Of a DNA stretch of 64,000 bases, positions 33,024 through 41,288 are shown piece after piece. The first letter of the stretch is position 1, and each line of letters begins with the position of its first letter. The stretch comes from Robbsia sp. KACC 23696 (GTDB lineage Bacteria; Pseudomonadota; Gammaproteobacteria; Burkholderiales; Burkholderiaceae). A program made the position numbers and the translations under genes. The stretch lies in assembly GCF_039852015.1 (NCBI RefSeq), contig NZ_CP156628.1, positions 1,156,226 to 1,220,225 of the forward strand, written 5' to 3'. A model generated the notes under the pieces. That model did not search any database and was not told the DNA's origin. It saw only the letters and a program-made list of their open reading frames with translations.

Positions 33024-33521
33024 TCAGGACTTCGGCAGGTACTGCGCGATCCAATGAATCCAATCGGACCCATGCGCCAGCGCGTACTCAATGCCCTTGG
33101 TCGCGACTTTCTCAACGGCTTTGGCGGGAAGCGCGCGAACGGCTTCCACCATCTTCGATTTTTTCTCCAGCGGAAGAGATGTGTCGGCTTCGATGTGCGC
33201 TTCGATCAATCCCTTAATGGTGTCCTCGTGCATCTTGATGGTCACAACGCCGAGGATCGCCGACAGACCTCCGTCGTCGGCAAGGAAATCGAGCCCAGAC
33301 GCGGTGATTTTGATGTTGTAGGGGAGCGGTACTCCGGGCCCGATGTGTTGACGCTCTTTCATCAACAGCAATCCGTGTTCAGCGAGGTAGTTGAGATTGG
33401 CGTGAACGCTATCCATCGATTGCTCGCGTTCCAATTCCGCAATCGAGGCATCGGCAAACCGTGGGTATCGCTCTGCAGCTGTGGAAAGAATTGCTTTTTG
33501 TAAGTCGCGATCGAGCTTCAT
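33024..33521 (-). CDS. Winged-helix protein of unknown function (cargo gene)
   Basis: A 165-aa protein starting MKLDRDLQKAILSTAAERYP. The N-terminal part resembles a winged helix (HANLNYLAEHGLLLMKERQH), then ITASGLDFLADDGGLSAILG and a helical C-terminus. It lies on the minus strand between two plus-strand early genes, with lower GC, the position of lysogenic-conversion genes. Function unknown. Confidence 0.7.
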   Translation of the reverse strand: MKLDRDLQKAILSTAAERYPRFADASIAELEREQSMDSVHANLNYLAEHGLLLMKERQHIGPGVPLPYNIKITASGLDFLADDGGLSAILGVVTIKMHEDTIKGLIEAHIEADTSLPLEKKSKMVEAVRALPAKAVEKVATKGIEYALAHGSDWIHWIAQYLPKS

Positions 33522-33619
33522 GGGAATCCCATAGCAGATAGTTTCGGACGGTGTGGTGCCATCGATTCTACGTGCGGAGTGGGTTCCCGCCAATTTTGAG
33601 ATGCACACGGTTGTTTTCT

Positions 33620-33646
33620 AAGGGGTTTGGCTGTTGCCGACCCCTT
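33620..33646. repeat. Hairpin upstream of the rightward regulator gene
   Basis: AAGGGGT (33620-33626) and ACCCCTT (33640-33646) form a 7-bp stem with a partly paired 13-nt loop. No long T-run follows, so it may be a weak terminator or an RNA structure ahead of the gene at 33718. Confidence 0.4.
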
Positions 33647-33662
33647 CATTTGGCCCGGTGCT

Positions 33663-33686
33663 CAAGTTGTAATTCAAGTCGTAATT
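33663..33686 (+). promoter_or_regulatory. Tandem 12-bp repeat upstream of the HTH gene
   Basis: CAAGTTGTAATT and CAAGTCGTAATT are adjacent and differ at one position. They lie about 31 bp ahead of the ATG at 33718 and could be an activator site overlapping a promoter. Confidence 0.45.
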
Positions 33687-33717
33687 CGATTGTTTTTCTC
33701 AATCACGAGGTACGGGG

Positions 33718-34107
33718 ATGCAGGTTCAGGAACTGCTGCGGGCGCGGGCAACGCACACAGCGATCGAAGAAGAGAAGGCAGCGCTCAAGGGCGCTGACTT
33801 TCTCCCGGAAGACGCAGTCGCCAACTGCAGCACGTACCGCGCGGCCGTGTGGCTGGCCTGGGAAAACCGTCGGCACCGCGGCATGACGAAGAGCCGTCTC
33901 GCCGAGGTTTGCGATCTCTACGCGCCGCACGTGACGCACTTCGTCAATCCGTTGGCGCAAGACGGGAAGGGCAAGCGTCGTGCGGATCTGCCGGCGGAGA
34001 AGATCTCGGCATTTGAAGCAGCGGTCGGCAACCGCGCGGTGAGCCAGTGGCTCAGCCGCCGTGCACGCCTGACCATCATGGAAGAAATGATCGCCGCGAG
34101 GTCTTGA
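33718..34107 (+). CDS. HTH-type phage regulator
   Basis: A 129-aa protein with GAGG upstream. An HTH is visible in WENRRHRGMTKSRLAEVCDL followed by YAPHVTHFVNP, with a C-terminal helix ending RARLTIMEEMIAARS. First gene of the rightward replication operon; could be a CII-like activator or regulator (inference). Confidence 0.72.
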   Translation: MQVQELLRARATHTAIEEEKAALKGADFLPEDAVANCSTYRAAVWLAWENRRHRGMTKSRLAEVCDLYAPHVTHFVNPLAQDGKGKRRADLPAEKISAFEAAVGNRAVSQWLSRRARLTIMEEMIAARS

Positions 34108-34110
34108 TTA

Positions 34111-34299
34111 ATGGATCAAGCCGAAGCGCTCGAGATCGCGCGCCAAGCGACCCGCACCGCGCTCGAAGAAGCGGGATGGAACAAGGAGAAGGCGCACGCA
34201 ATCCTATTGCGGCGCTGTGTGTTGGAACCTCGCATCGACCGCGCCTTGAATATGGCCGGCCGGTTGATGCTCGATGCCGAGCAAGCGGAGAAACACTGA
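34111..34299 (+). CDS. Small phage protein
   Basis: A 62-aa helical, charged protein (MDQAEALEIARQATRTALEE) starting 4 bp after the HTH gene, with GAGG upstream. Function unknown. Confidence 0.6.
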   Translation: MDQAEALEIARQATRTALEEAGWNKEKAHAILLRRCVLEPRIDRALNMAGRLMLDAEQAEKH

Positions 34300-34310
34300 T
34301 GAGCCCAGGC

Positions 34311-34547
34311 TTATCCGGAGATAGGATCTTGGACCAGCGCTGCCCACTCCTCGGCAATGGCGACTCGAACCTCGTGGGATTGTCCTCTCATCGCTTGGAT
34401 CATGATGGGGCGTGCTCGATCGAAAATTTCCTGGCGTTGGGTTTGCAGCAGTGCACGTCGAATTTCGCAAACGACCGCTCGACGCACTTCGGCCTGTTTC
34501 TGCAGACATTTTATCTGCGTTTCCAGGGCGGAGATTCGTTCTTCCAT
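34311..34547 (-). CDS. Coiled-coil small protein, cargo pair with DUF4145 gene
   Basis: A 78-aa minus-strand protein with AAGGA seven bases before the ATG. MEERISALETQIKCLQKQAE is a coiled coil, followed by a second helical part. It lies 18 bp after the DUF4145 gene on the same strand, against the direction of the surrounding operon. Function unknown. Confidence 0.62.
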   Translation of the reverse strand: MEERISALETQIKCLQKQAEVRRAVVCEIRRALLQTQRQEIFDRARPIMIQAMRGQSHEVRVAIAEEWAALVQDPISG

Positions 34548-34565
34548 GTTGCCGTCCTTCGTCTA

Positions 34566-35231
34566 TCAGGATTGAGGTGGAGAGGCTGCATCCGGAGCGG
34601 CATTCTTCTCGGGCAGCATGCCGGGGAGGGTGAACTGGTACATCAGGAACAGCTTGGTGAAGATGGCTATGTCGGGCACTTCCTCGACCGGTGTTTCGGG
34701 AATTTCGTGTGTCGCCTCGTTTCCAAGGCTGCGGATTCGATGCGCGAAATTCGACATCGTTTCGGTCAACTTTCCGCTTTTCTGAAGTGCTCCGATTCGA
34801 TTGTGAAGATTCCCAGTCAAGTTCGAGTCGACGACTTTGAGAGCGAGTTCCAGGGCCTTCCGGTACTGGCTTCCCGAGGGCTCGGCAAAACCGCCAAGGC
34901 GCATCTCTTCGGCCTGACGGAACGCGCGTTCCACGTTATCTGGAAGATGAGCTGGGACGTCAGGGACAGGAGGCCGTGGAGCCCAGCTACCGATCTTCAG
35001 CCCGACAATCAACTCAATTGCTCCATTCAGTTTTTCTACGGCGGTATCGATAAATCCGTACGGCAACTCAATGGTTGCAGTCACGCCTTTGTGACAAGCG
35101 TTGCAGGTGCCAAATGTTTCAACTGGCGTGTGATGTGGTTGCGACCTCGGTCTGTGGGGGACCGATGCGCGAACGGTGAAGGATGTGTTGTCCCGAAAAC
35201 AGTGCGGACATTTGATAGCGAAGGTGGCCAT
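34566..35231 (-). CDS. DUF4145-domain protein with zinc ribbon (cargo gene)
   Basis: A 221-aa protein. The N-terminus has a four-cysteine zinc ribbon (CPHC...CNAC). The DUF4145 domain shows YRKALELALKVVD and RIRSLGNEATHEI. As I recall, DUF4145 is linked to the HEPN superfamily, whose members often act in defence or toxin systems. Minus-strand insertion into the plus-strand operon, its start codon back-to-back with the small gene at 35230. Possibly a superinfection or anti-phage cargo gene (inference). Confidence 0.75.
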   Translation of the reverse strand: MATFAIKCPHCFRDNTSFTVRASVPHRPRSQPHHTPVETFGTCNACHKGVTATIELPYGFIDTAVEKLNGAIELIVGLKIGSWAPRPPVPDVPAHLPDNVERAFRQAEEMRLGGFAEPSGSQYRKALELALKVVDSNLTGNLHNRIGALQKSGKLTETMSNFAHRIRSLGNEATHEIPETPVEEVPDIAIFTKLFLMYQFTLPGMLPEKNAAPDAASPPQS

Positions 35232-35406
35232 GCTTCCCCGAAATGACATTGTAATTTTCGATGAACGGATCGGCGTTTACCTAGCGGGTCCGACTGCGGA
35301 TGCCTGCCGCCGTTTATTCGAAGAATACCAGAGCACGGACCGAAAAGACGCGTTCGTCTTGGCGCTGATCGGGCGCTTGCTTTTGGCGGAAGCGACGAAG
35401 CCATGA
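35230..35406 (+). CDS. Small phage protein coupled to the methyltransferase
   Basis: A 58-aa protein (MLPRNDIVIFDERIGVYLAG) whose end overlaps the methyltransferase start (ATGA). Helical C-terminus with FVLALIGRLLLAEA. Function unknown. Confidence 0.5.
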   Translation: MLPRNDIVIFDERIGVYLAGPTADACRRLFEEYQSTDRKDAFVLALIGRLLLAEATKP

Positions 35407-36506
35407 CAGCCGCGACTCCGGGATCCCAGTGGGTGGATCGATGCCACTTCGGCGACTGCCGCAACACCATGCACGCCATGATCGCTGACGGCGTGAAGGT
35501 GCAGACGATCGTGACAAGCCCGCCGTACTGGGGGCTGCGCGACTATGGCCTCGACGGCCAGATCGGGCATGAGCCGACCTTGCGCGAATTTATCGACACG
35601 CTGACCGAGGTATTCGATCTGTGCAGGCAGCTGCTCGCCGACGATGGCACCGCTTGGGTCAATATGGGGGACAGCTACGCTGGATCTTGGGGCGCGCAAG
35701 GGCGTAATGGGCACGCGGAGATGGCTAGCCGTTCCGTTGCCAGCGCGCGCCAGATCGCATCCGCGCTGCGGCGCGAAACCGGGACTGGGTCGCGGTGGCG
35801 GACGGAACTGAAACCGAAGGATCTGATGGGGCAGCCGTGGCGACTTGCGTTCGCTCTTCAAGACGCGGGCTGGTACCTGCGCCAGGACGTCATCTGGCAC
35901 AAACCCAATCCCATGCCTGAGTCGGTGCGTGATCGTTGCACGAAAGCGCACGAGTATCTGTTCCTGCTTTCGAAAAGTGAAAAGTACTTCTATGACTTCG
36001 CCGCGATGCAGGAGCCTGTCACCGGCGGCTCGCATGCGCGTGGCACTGGCGTGAATCCAAAGGCTGCGCCGCGTGGCTGGGATACCGGGCCGGGCGCGCA
36101 TCGCGAGTTGACCGGGCGCTACGGTGGTACCGGCGTCGGGTTTGGTCGCGGCTTCGACAAAGTCGCGAAACCCCGCGCTAAAAAAAACGCCTCGTTCTCT
36201 GCGGCCGTCGCGAATCTCGTTGACACCCGGAACCGTCGCAGCGTCTGGACCATACCGACTCAGTCGTTCGACGGGGCGCACTTTGCAACTTTTCCCGAGG
36301 CACTGGTCGAGCCGTGCGTGCTCGCCGGTAGCCGTCCCGGCGACATCGTCTTCGATCCTTTCTTTGGCAGCGGAACGACGGGCCAGGTCGCGCAGCGTCT
36401 CGGCCGTCGTTTCATTGGTTGCGAGCTGAATCCCGCGTATGAATCACTACAGCGCGACCGTCTACGGCAATCCGCGCTGCAACTCGAACAGGTGGCGGCG
36501 CTATGA
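35403..36506 (+). CDS. Permuted (beta-type) DNA methyltransferase, N4-C or N6-A
   Basis: A 367-aa site-specific DNA methyltransferase. The catalytic TSPPYW is at 38-43 and the SAM-binding DPFFGSGTTGQVA lies near residue 320, so the order is catalytic motif first (beta/permuted class). The central QDVIWHKPNPMPESV and KAHEYLFLLSKSEKYFYD are typical. No restriction enzyme gene is adjacent, so it is a solitary phage methyltransferase, probably protective. Confidence 0.93.
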   Translation: MTAATPGSQWVDRCHFGDCRNTMHAMIADGVKVQTIVTSPPYWGLRDYGLDGQIGHEPTLREFIDTLTEVFDLCRQLLADDGTAWVNMGDSYAGSWGAQGRNGHAEMASRSVASARQIASALRRETGTGSRWRTELKPKDLMGQPWRLAFALQDAGWYLRQDVIWHKPNPMPESVRDRCTKAHEYLFLLSKSEKYFYDFAAMQEPVTGGSHARGTGVNPKAAPRGWDTGPGAHRELTGRYGGTGVGFGRGFDKVAKPRAKKNASFSAAVANLVDTRNRRSVWTIPTQSFDGAHFATFPEALVEPCVLAGSRPGDIVFDPFFGSGTTGQVAQRLGRRFIGCELNPAYESLQRDRLRQSALQLEQVAAL

Positions 36507-36730
36507 GCAACCGGTCATTGACGGTCATGGGAGATCTCTTCCCGTGTCCCTCGACGTTCAAGCGTATCCGACCCAAGGCACCGGAGCATCCGGATTGGCG
36601 GCTTTCTGAGATCACGGAGCGTGTGGCACGTATGCGATGCGTGCACAGCGTCGATCTTCACGTGGCCATGGCCAAGGAGATTCGCGAACACATCGACGGA
36701 TACCTGAAAGCGTTGGGAGCGTCGGACTGA
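36503..36730 (+). CDS. Small phage protein
   Basis: A 75-aa protein (MSNRSLTVMGDLFPCPSTFK) with an ATGA overlap upstream and TGATG downstream. Helical C-terminal half (HVAMAKEIREHIDGYLKAL). Function unknown. Confidence 0.58.
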   Translation: MSNRSLTVMGDLFPCPSTFKRIRPKAPEHPDWRLSEITERVARMRCVHSVDLHVAMAKEIREHIDGYLKALGASD

Positions 36731-37731
36731 TGGGAATGCGTGAATACGGGAAGATCGGTCCGAAGTTTTGGATCGGTGAGACCGGCAAGAAACTGAAGGC
36801 AGCAGGCCCCATCGCGCAAGTCACGGCGATGTATCTGCTTACGTCTCCGCACGCCAACATGCTCGGCTTGTTTTATCAGCCTGTCTTGTATTTGGCGCAC
36901 GAGACAGGTTTGGGCATGGAAGGGGCTTCGGAGGGGCTTCGAAGCTGCATCGAAGCCGGATTTTGCGACTACGACCCGGCCACCGAGATGGTTTGGGTCT
37001 ACGAGATGGCGAAATATCAAGTCGGCGAGTCGTTGACGGCTGCCGACAAGCGGTCCGTCGGCGTTCAAAACGAATACAACGCGCTACCCGTAAATCCTTT
37101 TCTATCAAGGTTTTACGATCGATATGGTGCAGCTTTCCATATGTCGAAAAAGCGTGTTTTTGACGCTGCGTCATCTTCGAAAACTGAAGGGGCTACGAAG
37201 GCCCTTCCAAGCCCCTTGGAAGCCAGTAACAGTAGCAGTAGCAGTAACAGCAGCAGTAACAGTAAAAAAGATGAGGCTAACGCCTTTGTCGACTCCGACG
37301 CTGACGCGCCGGGTGTCGACCTGCTTGGCAATGTGCATAGGATCGGGAAGGTAACGCCACCGAGCGGGGAGTCCGACCAGCATGCATTGCCAGCCTGTCC
37401 GTTCAACGAGATCGTCGCGGCATACCACGAGCTCATGCCGGAGAACCCAAGGGTTAAGACGCTGAGCGAGGCACGCAAACGAACGATATCGGCTCGCTGG
37501 CGTGAAGCAGCGCGCCTGACCTGCCAGCCCTTTGGCTACGCGACGCGTGCCGATGGCATAGCGGCTTGGCGGAAGTTTTTCGAGGTGTGCGCCCGGTCCG
37601 ACTTCCTGACCGGGAAGGGCAAACCTCGACCGAACATGCCGCCGTTTTTTGCGGACATCGATTTCCTGACGTCGCCTAGTGGCTTCACGAACTGCCTCGA
37701 AAACAAGTATCACCGTGAGGTGGCTGCATGA
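36730..37731 (+). CDS. Phage replication protein (winged-helix initiator/loader type)
   Basis: A 333-aa protein starting MGMREYGKIGPKFWIGETGK. The N-terminal part resembles the winged helix of phage replication proteins (MYLLTSPHANMLGLFYQPVL, EGLRSCIEAGFCDYDPATEM). A Ser/Asn tract of 13 codons separates it from a C-terminal domain with ARKRTISARWREAARL. It overlaps dnaB by ATGA, so it probably marks the origin and recruits the helicase (inference). A lambda O-like origin inside the gene is possible but no iterons are obvious. Confidence 0.75.
   Translation: MGMREYGKIGPKFWIGETGKKLKAAGPIAQVTAMYLLTSPHANMLGLFYQPVLYLAHETGLGMEGASEGLRSCIEAGFCDYDPATEMVWVYEMAKYQVGESLTAADKRSVGVQNEYNALPVNPFLSRFYDRYGAAFHMSKKRVFDAASSSKTEGATKALPSPLEASNSSSSSNSSSNSKKDEANAFVDSDADAPGVDLLGNVHRIGKVTPPSGESDQHALPACPFNEIVAAYHELMPENPRVKTLSEARKRTISARWREAARLTCQPFGYATRADGIAAWRKFFEVCARSDFLTGKGKPRPNMPPFFADIDFLTSPSGFTNCLENKYHREVAA
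37225..37263 (+). repeat. AGT/AGC/AAC codon microsatellite (Ser/Asn linker)
   Basis: Thirteen consecutive AGT, AGC or AAC codons encode a Ser/Asn tract between the two domains of the replication protein. Trinucleotide slippage here would change linker length in frame. Confidence 0.8.
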
Positions 37732-39125
37732 GTGCCGTCGACACCGAAGACCTCAAAGCGCCACCGCACAGCTTGGAGTCGGAGCAGTCCGTCATCGGTG
37801 CCTTGCTGACCGACAACCGGGCCTACGACGTGATCGGCGACAAGTTGCGCCCCGAGCATTTCTTCCGCGCCGACCATCGCGAGCTGTATCGGTGCATCGA
37901 GCGCCTGATCACGGCCGACCGAGGTGTCGATCCGACGACCCTATTCGAAGCGTTGCAGCACGCAGGGAAGGCGCAGGAGGCGGGCGGCCTGCCGTACATC
38001 ATGGACCTGGCCCTTAACACGCCAGGTGCGGCGAACATCGCCCGATACGCCGAGATCGTGATCGATCGGGCAAAGCTGCGCGGCGTGATCGCGGTGGCGC
38101 GCGAGCTGATCGACGATGCATCCAACCCGCGCGGCAAGCCGGCGGCTGACGTCGTCGACGTCGCATCGGAGAAGCTGGAGAAGCTCGCTGAAACGGGCGA
38201 TGCAGATGCGGGCCCGATGCTGATTCGAGACCAGTTGGCAGGCGTCATCGATGAGATGGACCAGCAGTATCACGGCAGCGTCGCTGCGGCCGAACCAACG
38301 GGTTTCATCGACCTCGACGCAAAGCTCAATGGCGGCTTGCGCGGTGGCGAGCTCGTCATCATCGCGGGGCGTCCGGCGATGGCGAAAACGACGCTCGCTA
38401 TGTGCATCGCGGATCGGTTCGCACAGCGTGCCCCGGTTGTGGTGTTCTCGCTCGAGATGCCGAGCGATCAACTGCACAAGCGCGGCATCGCGCGCGAAGG
38501 CGGCATCCCGCTGCCGCGCGTGATGGACGGCAAAAAGATGCACGACGACGATTGGCCGCGCCTGACATACGCCGTGCAGAAACTGAGCGAACGGCAGTTG
38601 TGGGTCGATGACCAGCCGGCGCTTACGCTGCTGCAGATTCGCAATCGCGCGCGGAAAGTAAAGCGCGTAGCCGGCGGCTTGGGCCTGATCGTCGTCGACT
38701 ACCTCGGGCTGATGGAAGGCGGCGAGAAGACCGACAACCGTACGCAGAAGATCGGCTCCTATTCGCGTGGCCTGAAGGAGCTGGCCAAGCAACTCGGCGT
38801 TCCTGTGATCGCGCTGTCCCAGCTGTCGCGAAAGGTCGAAGAGCGCCCGAACAAGCGCCCGCTGGTTTCCGACCTGCGCGACAGCGGCGAAATCGAGCAG
38901 GACGCGGACATCATCCTGATGCTCTACCGCGACGAGATCTATAACCCCGACACGATGGACAAGGGGATCGCCGAACTGATCATCGGCAAGCAGCGCAACG
39001 GGGAGACCGGACGCGTCGCGCTTTGTTTCGCGGGCGAGTACTCCCGATTTACCGACATGGCGCCGGGCCACACCTTCGGCCGCCAAGTACAGGCATCCCG
39101 ACAACGGAAAGGATTCGACGAATGA
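37728..39125 (+). CDS. dnaB: DnaB-type replicative helicase
   Basis: A 465-aa DnaB-family helicase. The N-terminal domain begins PPHSLESEQSVIGALLTDN. Walker A is GRPAMAKT (214-221), with Ala where most DnaB proteins have Gly before the Lys. Walker B is LIVVDYLGLM; the C-terminal motifs ALSQLSRKVEER and RDSGEIEQDADIILMLYRDE are intact. ATGA overlaps at both ends couple it to the replication protein and the resolvase. Confidence 0.95.
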   Translation: MSAVDTEDLKAPPHSLESEQSVIGALLTDNRAYDVIGDKLRPEHFFRADHRELYRCIERLITADRGVDPTTLFEALQHAGKAQEAGGLPYIMDLALNTPGAANIARYAEIVIDRAKLRGVIAVARELIDDASNPRGKPAADVVDVASEKLEKLAETGDADAGPMLIRDQLAGVIDEMDQQYHGSVAAAEPTGFIDLDAKLNGGLRGGELVIIAGRPAMAKTTLAMCIADRFAQRAPVVVFSLEMPSDQLHKRGIAREGGIPLPRVMDGKKMHDDDWPRLTYAVQKLSERQLWVDDQPALTLLQIRNRARKVKRVAGGLGLIVVDYLGLMEGGEKTDNRTQKIGSYSRGLKELAKQLGVPVIALSQLSRKVEERPNKRPLVSDLRDSGEIEQDADIILMLYRDEIYNPDTMDKGIAELIIGKQRNGETGRVALCFAGEYSRFTDMAPGHTFGRQVQASRQRKGFDE

Positions 39126-39640
39126 ACGACATGGCGATCGAACTGGACGAGCCGCAGATTGACGAGAGCGCCGGCGGCGCGCGCACGATTCTGGCGCTTG
39201 ATCTCGGCACGAACTGCGGCTGGGCTTTGCGGGACGGCAACGGTGTGATCACGGGCGGTACCGCGAATTTCTCGGCGTCGTCGACCGATCGCAGCGGGCA
39301 GCGCTGGCTGAAGTTTGCCGCGCACCTGTCGCGCCTGAAGCAGCAGGCAGGGGAAATCCACGCGGTGTACTACGAGGACGTCAAAAATCACACGGCCACC
39401 CAGGCGGCACACGTTTATGGCGCGTTCGAAGCTCAGGTGCAGATCTTCTGCGACATCAACCGGATCCGGCTGTACGGCGTCGGCGTGGGCACGGTGAAAA
39501 AGCACTGGACCGGGAAGGGCAACGCGAAGAAGGAGGAGATGGTCCTTGCCGCGCGCGCCAAGGGCTTCCGGCCGGTAGACGACAACCACGCCGATGCACT
39601 GGCCATTCTCGACTATGCGATTACCAAGGAGCGCGATTGA
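39122..39640 (+). CDS. RuvC-like Holliday-junction resolvase
   Basis: A 172-aa RNase-H-fold nuclease. ILALDLGTNCGWAL carries Asp27, VYYEDVKNH Glu85 and VDDNHADALAI His156 and Asp158. VKKHWTGKGNAKKEEM is typical of phage RuvC-like resolvases. Likely clears branched DNA before packaging. Start at 39122 overlaps the helicase stop. Confidence 0.85.
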   Translation: MNDMAIELDEPQIDESAGGARTILALDLGTNCGWALRDGNGVITGGTANFSASSTDRSGQRWLKFAAHLSRLKQQAGEIHAVYYEDVKNHTATQAAHVYGAFEAQVQIFCDINRIRLYGVGVGTVKKHWTGKGNAKKEEMVLAARAKGFRPVDDNHADALAILDYAITKERD

Positions 39641-40095
39641 TGGGCCGACCATACATTCAACGCCGCACGCCGCCGAAGGGCATGAGCAGCTTCGAGGCGA
39701 TCTCCCGCGTTCGCGCGCTGTCAACCCAGCTCGACCAAGCAGAGGTTGACGAGCTGGATGCGCCCGCGCTCGCTGCAGTGGAGATGATCGCCCAGGGCAT
39801 GGGCACCAGGGAGCATTGGGACGTTATGAGCCGGGCGATCAATCAAGCGTGGACGCTCGCGTGCAACGACATCGGCAGCCAGGCCAAGCCGACGATCCAA
39901 GCTGCGAGCTATGCGTTGGGCGTCATGTCCAAGCGCTACGAGCGGACCGGCCGCTTGATCTTCGATGGCAATACGCTGCGCCTGGTTCGCGAGACGTTGG
40001 CCGTTCGTGCTGACCAGCTTCGCCTGGCGACGGTCGGCGAGGTGATGGAGGCGTCTCGAATGGTCGAGCGCTATTACGACGAGGTGAGGATATGA
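39640..40095 (+). CDS. Hypothetical phage protein
   Basis: A 151-aa mainly helical protein (MGRPYIQRRTPPKGMSSFEA) with TGATG overlap upstream and ATGA downstream. VEMIAQGMGTREHWDVMSRA and the C-terminal VGEVMEASRMVERYYDEV are predicted helices. It lies between resolvase and NinB genes. Function unknown. Confidence 0.65.
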   Translation: MGRPYIQRRTPPKGMSSFEAISRVRALSTQLDQAEVDELDAPALAAVEMIAQGMGTREHWDVMSRAINQAWTLACNDIGSQAKPTIQAASYALGVMSKRYERTGRLIFDGNTLRLVRETLAVRADQLRLATVGEVMEASRMVERYYDEVRI

Positions 40096-40406
40096 CGGTC
40101 AAATGCAAACCAGGCGAACTGGCAATCGTTACCAAAAATCCGGGGACTCTCGGCTGTACCTGCATGGATTGCGCCGTTTCCCGTGCCATGGTCGGCAAGA
40201 TAGTTCGGGTCGGCAAACTGATCGAGCCGACAGTGTGGCTGTTGACCGAGAAACTGCGCGTCGAAGCGATGATGACGGAGACCCTCGGCGCGAGGGTCAC
40301 GGTCGACGCGATCGACGACGACTTGCTTACGCCCATCCGCGGCGAGCCCGAGGGCGAGAGCACCGACACGCCGATCGGCCACCGTATCCCGGACACCGTT
40401 CACTGA
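40092..40406 (+). CDS. Hypothetical phage protein
   Basis: A 104-aa protein beginning MTVKCKPGELAIVTKNPGTL, a beta-rich start, with Cys residues in LGCTCMDCAVS that might bind a metal. Coupled by ATGA and TGATG overlaps to its neighbours. Function unknown. Confidence 0.62.
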   Translation: MTVKCKPGELAIVTKNPGTLGCTCMDCAVSRAMVGKIVRVGKLIEPTVWLLTEKLRVEAMMTETLGARVTVDAIDDDLLTPIRGEPEGESTDTPIGHRIPDTVH

Positions 40407-40822
40407 TGGCGATACACCGCGAGTTCACGCTAACCGGCCCGGACGTCTGGGCCCGGGTCGTCGACACGGTCCGTCCCAATGCCGCGCCGGCGATTGAGCG
40501 CGGCAAGCCGCTGCATGTGATCGTCACTTCCTACGACGCCGACCGCCACGACAGCCAGATCGCGCTGTACTGGGGCGTCATCCTCAAGCGCATCGCCGAA
40601 GACATCCCGGACGACGACGGGGAGTTCCGGCCGGCGCCGTACTGGCACGAACGGCTCGCGTTGGAATTCCTCGGCATGAACGAGTGGGTCAATCCGCGGA
40701 CCAACCGGATCAACCGGCGCCGCCGGTCCACCGCCCGCGGCGAGATATCGGTCGGCGACATGGCGAAGTACTTGAACCAGCTGCAGGCCTGGGGCGCTGA
40801 GCGGGGGATCGTATGGGATTGA
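40406..40822 (+). CDS. ninB: NinB-family recombination protein
   Basis: A 138-aa protein of the NinB/Orf family, which binds single-stranded DNA and helps early recombination steps in lambda. Features: REFTLTGPDVWARVVDTV, ALYWGVILKRIAED, PYWHERLALEFLG and the typical ending GDMAKYLNQLQAWGAERGIV. TGATG overlap fixes the start. Confidence 0.83.
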   Translation: MAIHREFTLTGPDVWARVVDTVRPNAAPAIERGKPLHVIVTSYDADRHDSQIALYWGVILKRIAEDIPDDDGEFRPAPYWHERLALEFLGMNEWVNPRTNRINRRRRSTARGEISVGDMAKYLNQLQAWGAERGIVWD

Positions 40823-40854
40823 ATGAAACAGATGTCAGAGGCGCTGGAGGAACG

Positions 40855-41079
40855 ATGCTTACCGGTGATACGCGATACAGACTGAGTTGGCGTCGGAAGA
40901 TGGTGCTTCAGGTAGCTGAGTGGAAATTGTTCTATCCGTTCCGCGAATATGGCCGTTTATGGCGGGACGCGACCTACCGGGATGTCATTGATCTGGCTGA
41001 AGGGAAGGTCACCTTAGACAGGCCAATTTACCCGCCTATGCCTGCCCCGTACGTCCGCAGCGCTGAGGTGGGTAAGTGA
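40855..41079 (+). CDS. Small phage protein
   Basis: A 74-aa protein. GGAGGA just before the ATG at 40855 supports this start over the ATG at 40813, which overlaps ninB. LSWRRKMVLQVAEWKLFYPF is the most distinctive part. Function unknown. Confidence 0.6.
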   Translation: MLTGDTRYRLSWRRKMVLQVAEWKLFYPFREYGRLWRDATYRDVIDLAEGKVTLDRPIYPPMPAPYVRSAEVGK

Positions 41080-41288
41080 CAGACGATGGTGAACGTCTAT
41101 GGGAGAAAGGCGACCCGCTCGTTATCCTGATCCGGCGCGAGGAGAAGACCTGCGCCGGATGCGTGTCGTTGATCACCACCAGGTTGTTTGGAGAGAACGC
41201 GGCGGCGTGCCGGCGCCGTCGCCGCAAGGCGCAGATGAGCGTCAAGAAGACCCGGCGATGCGACAGTTACATTGAGGAGAAGCGATAG
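41076..41288 (+). CDS. Small cysteine-containing basic protein
   Basis: A 70-aa protein read from a GTG that overlaps the upstream TGA (GTGA). CAGC and two further Cys residues, with RRRRRKAQ, suggest a small zinc-binding nucleic-acid contact. Function unknown. Confidence 0.58.
   Translation: MTDDGERLWEKGDPLVILIRREEKTCAGCVSLITTRLFGENAAACRRRRRKAQMSVKKTRRCDSYIEEKR

Noticed and set aside
34047..35246. 399-codon open frame on the plus strand
   Set aside because: It runs antisense through the coiled-coil and DUF4145 genes, whose minus-strand frames have ribosome binding sites and recognisable domains; the plus-strand product is low-complexity and unlike a protein.
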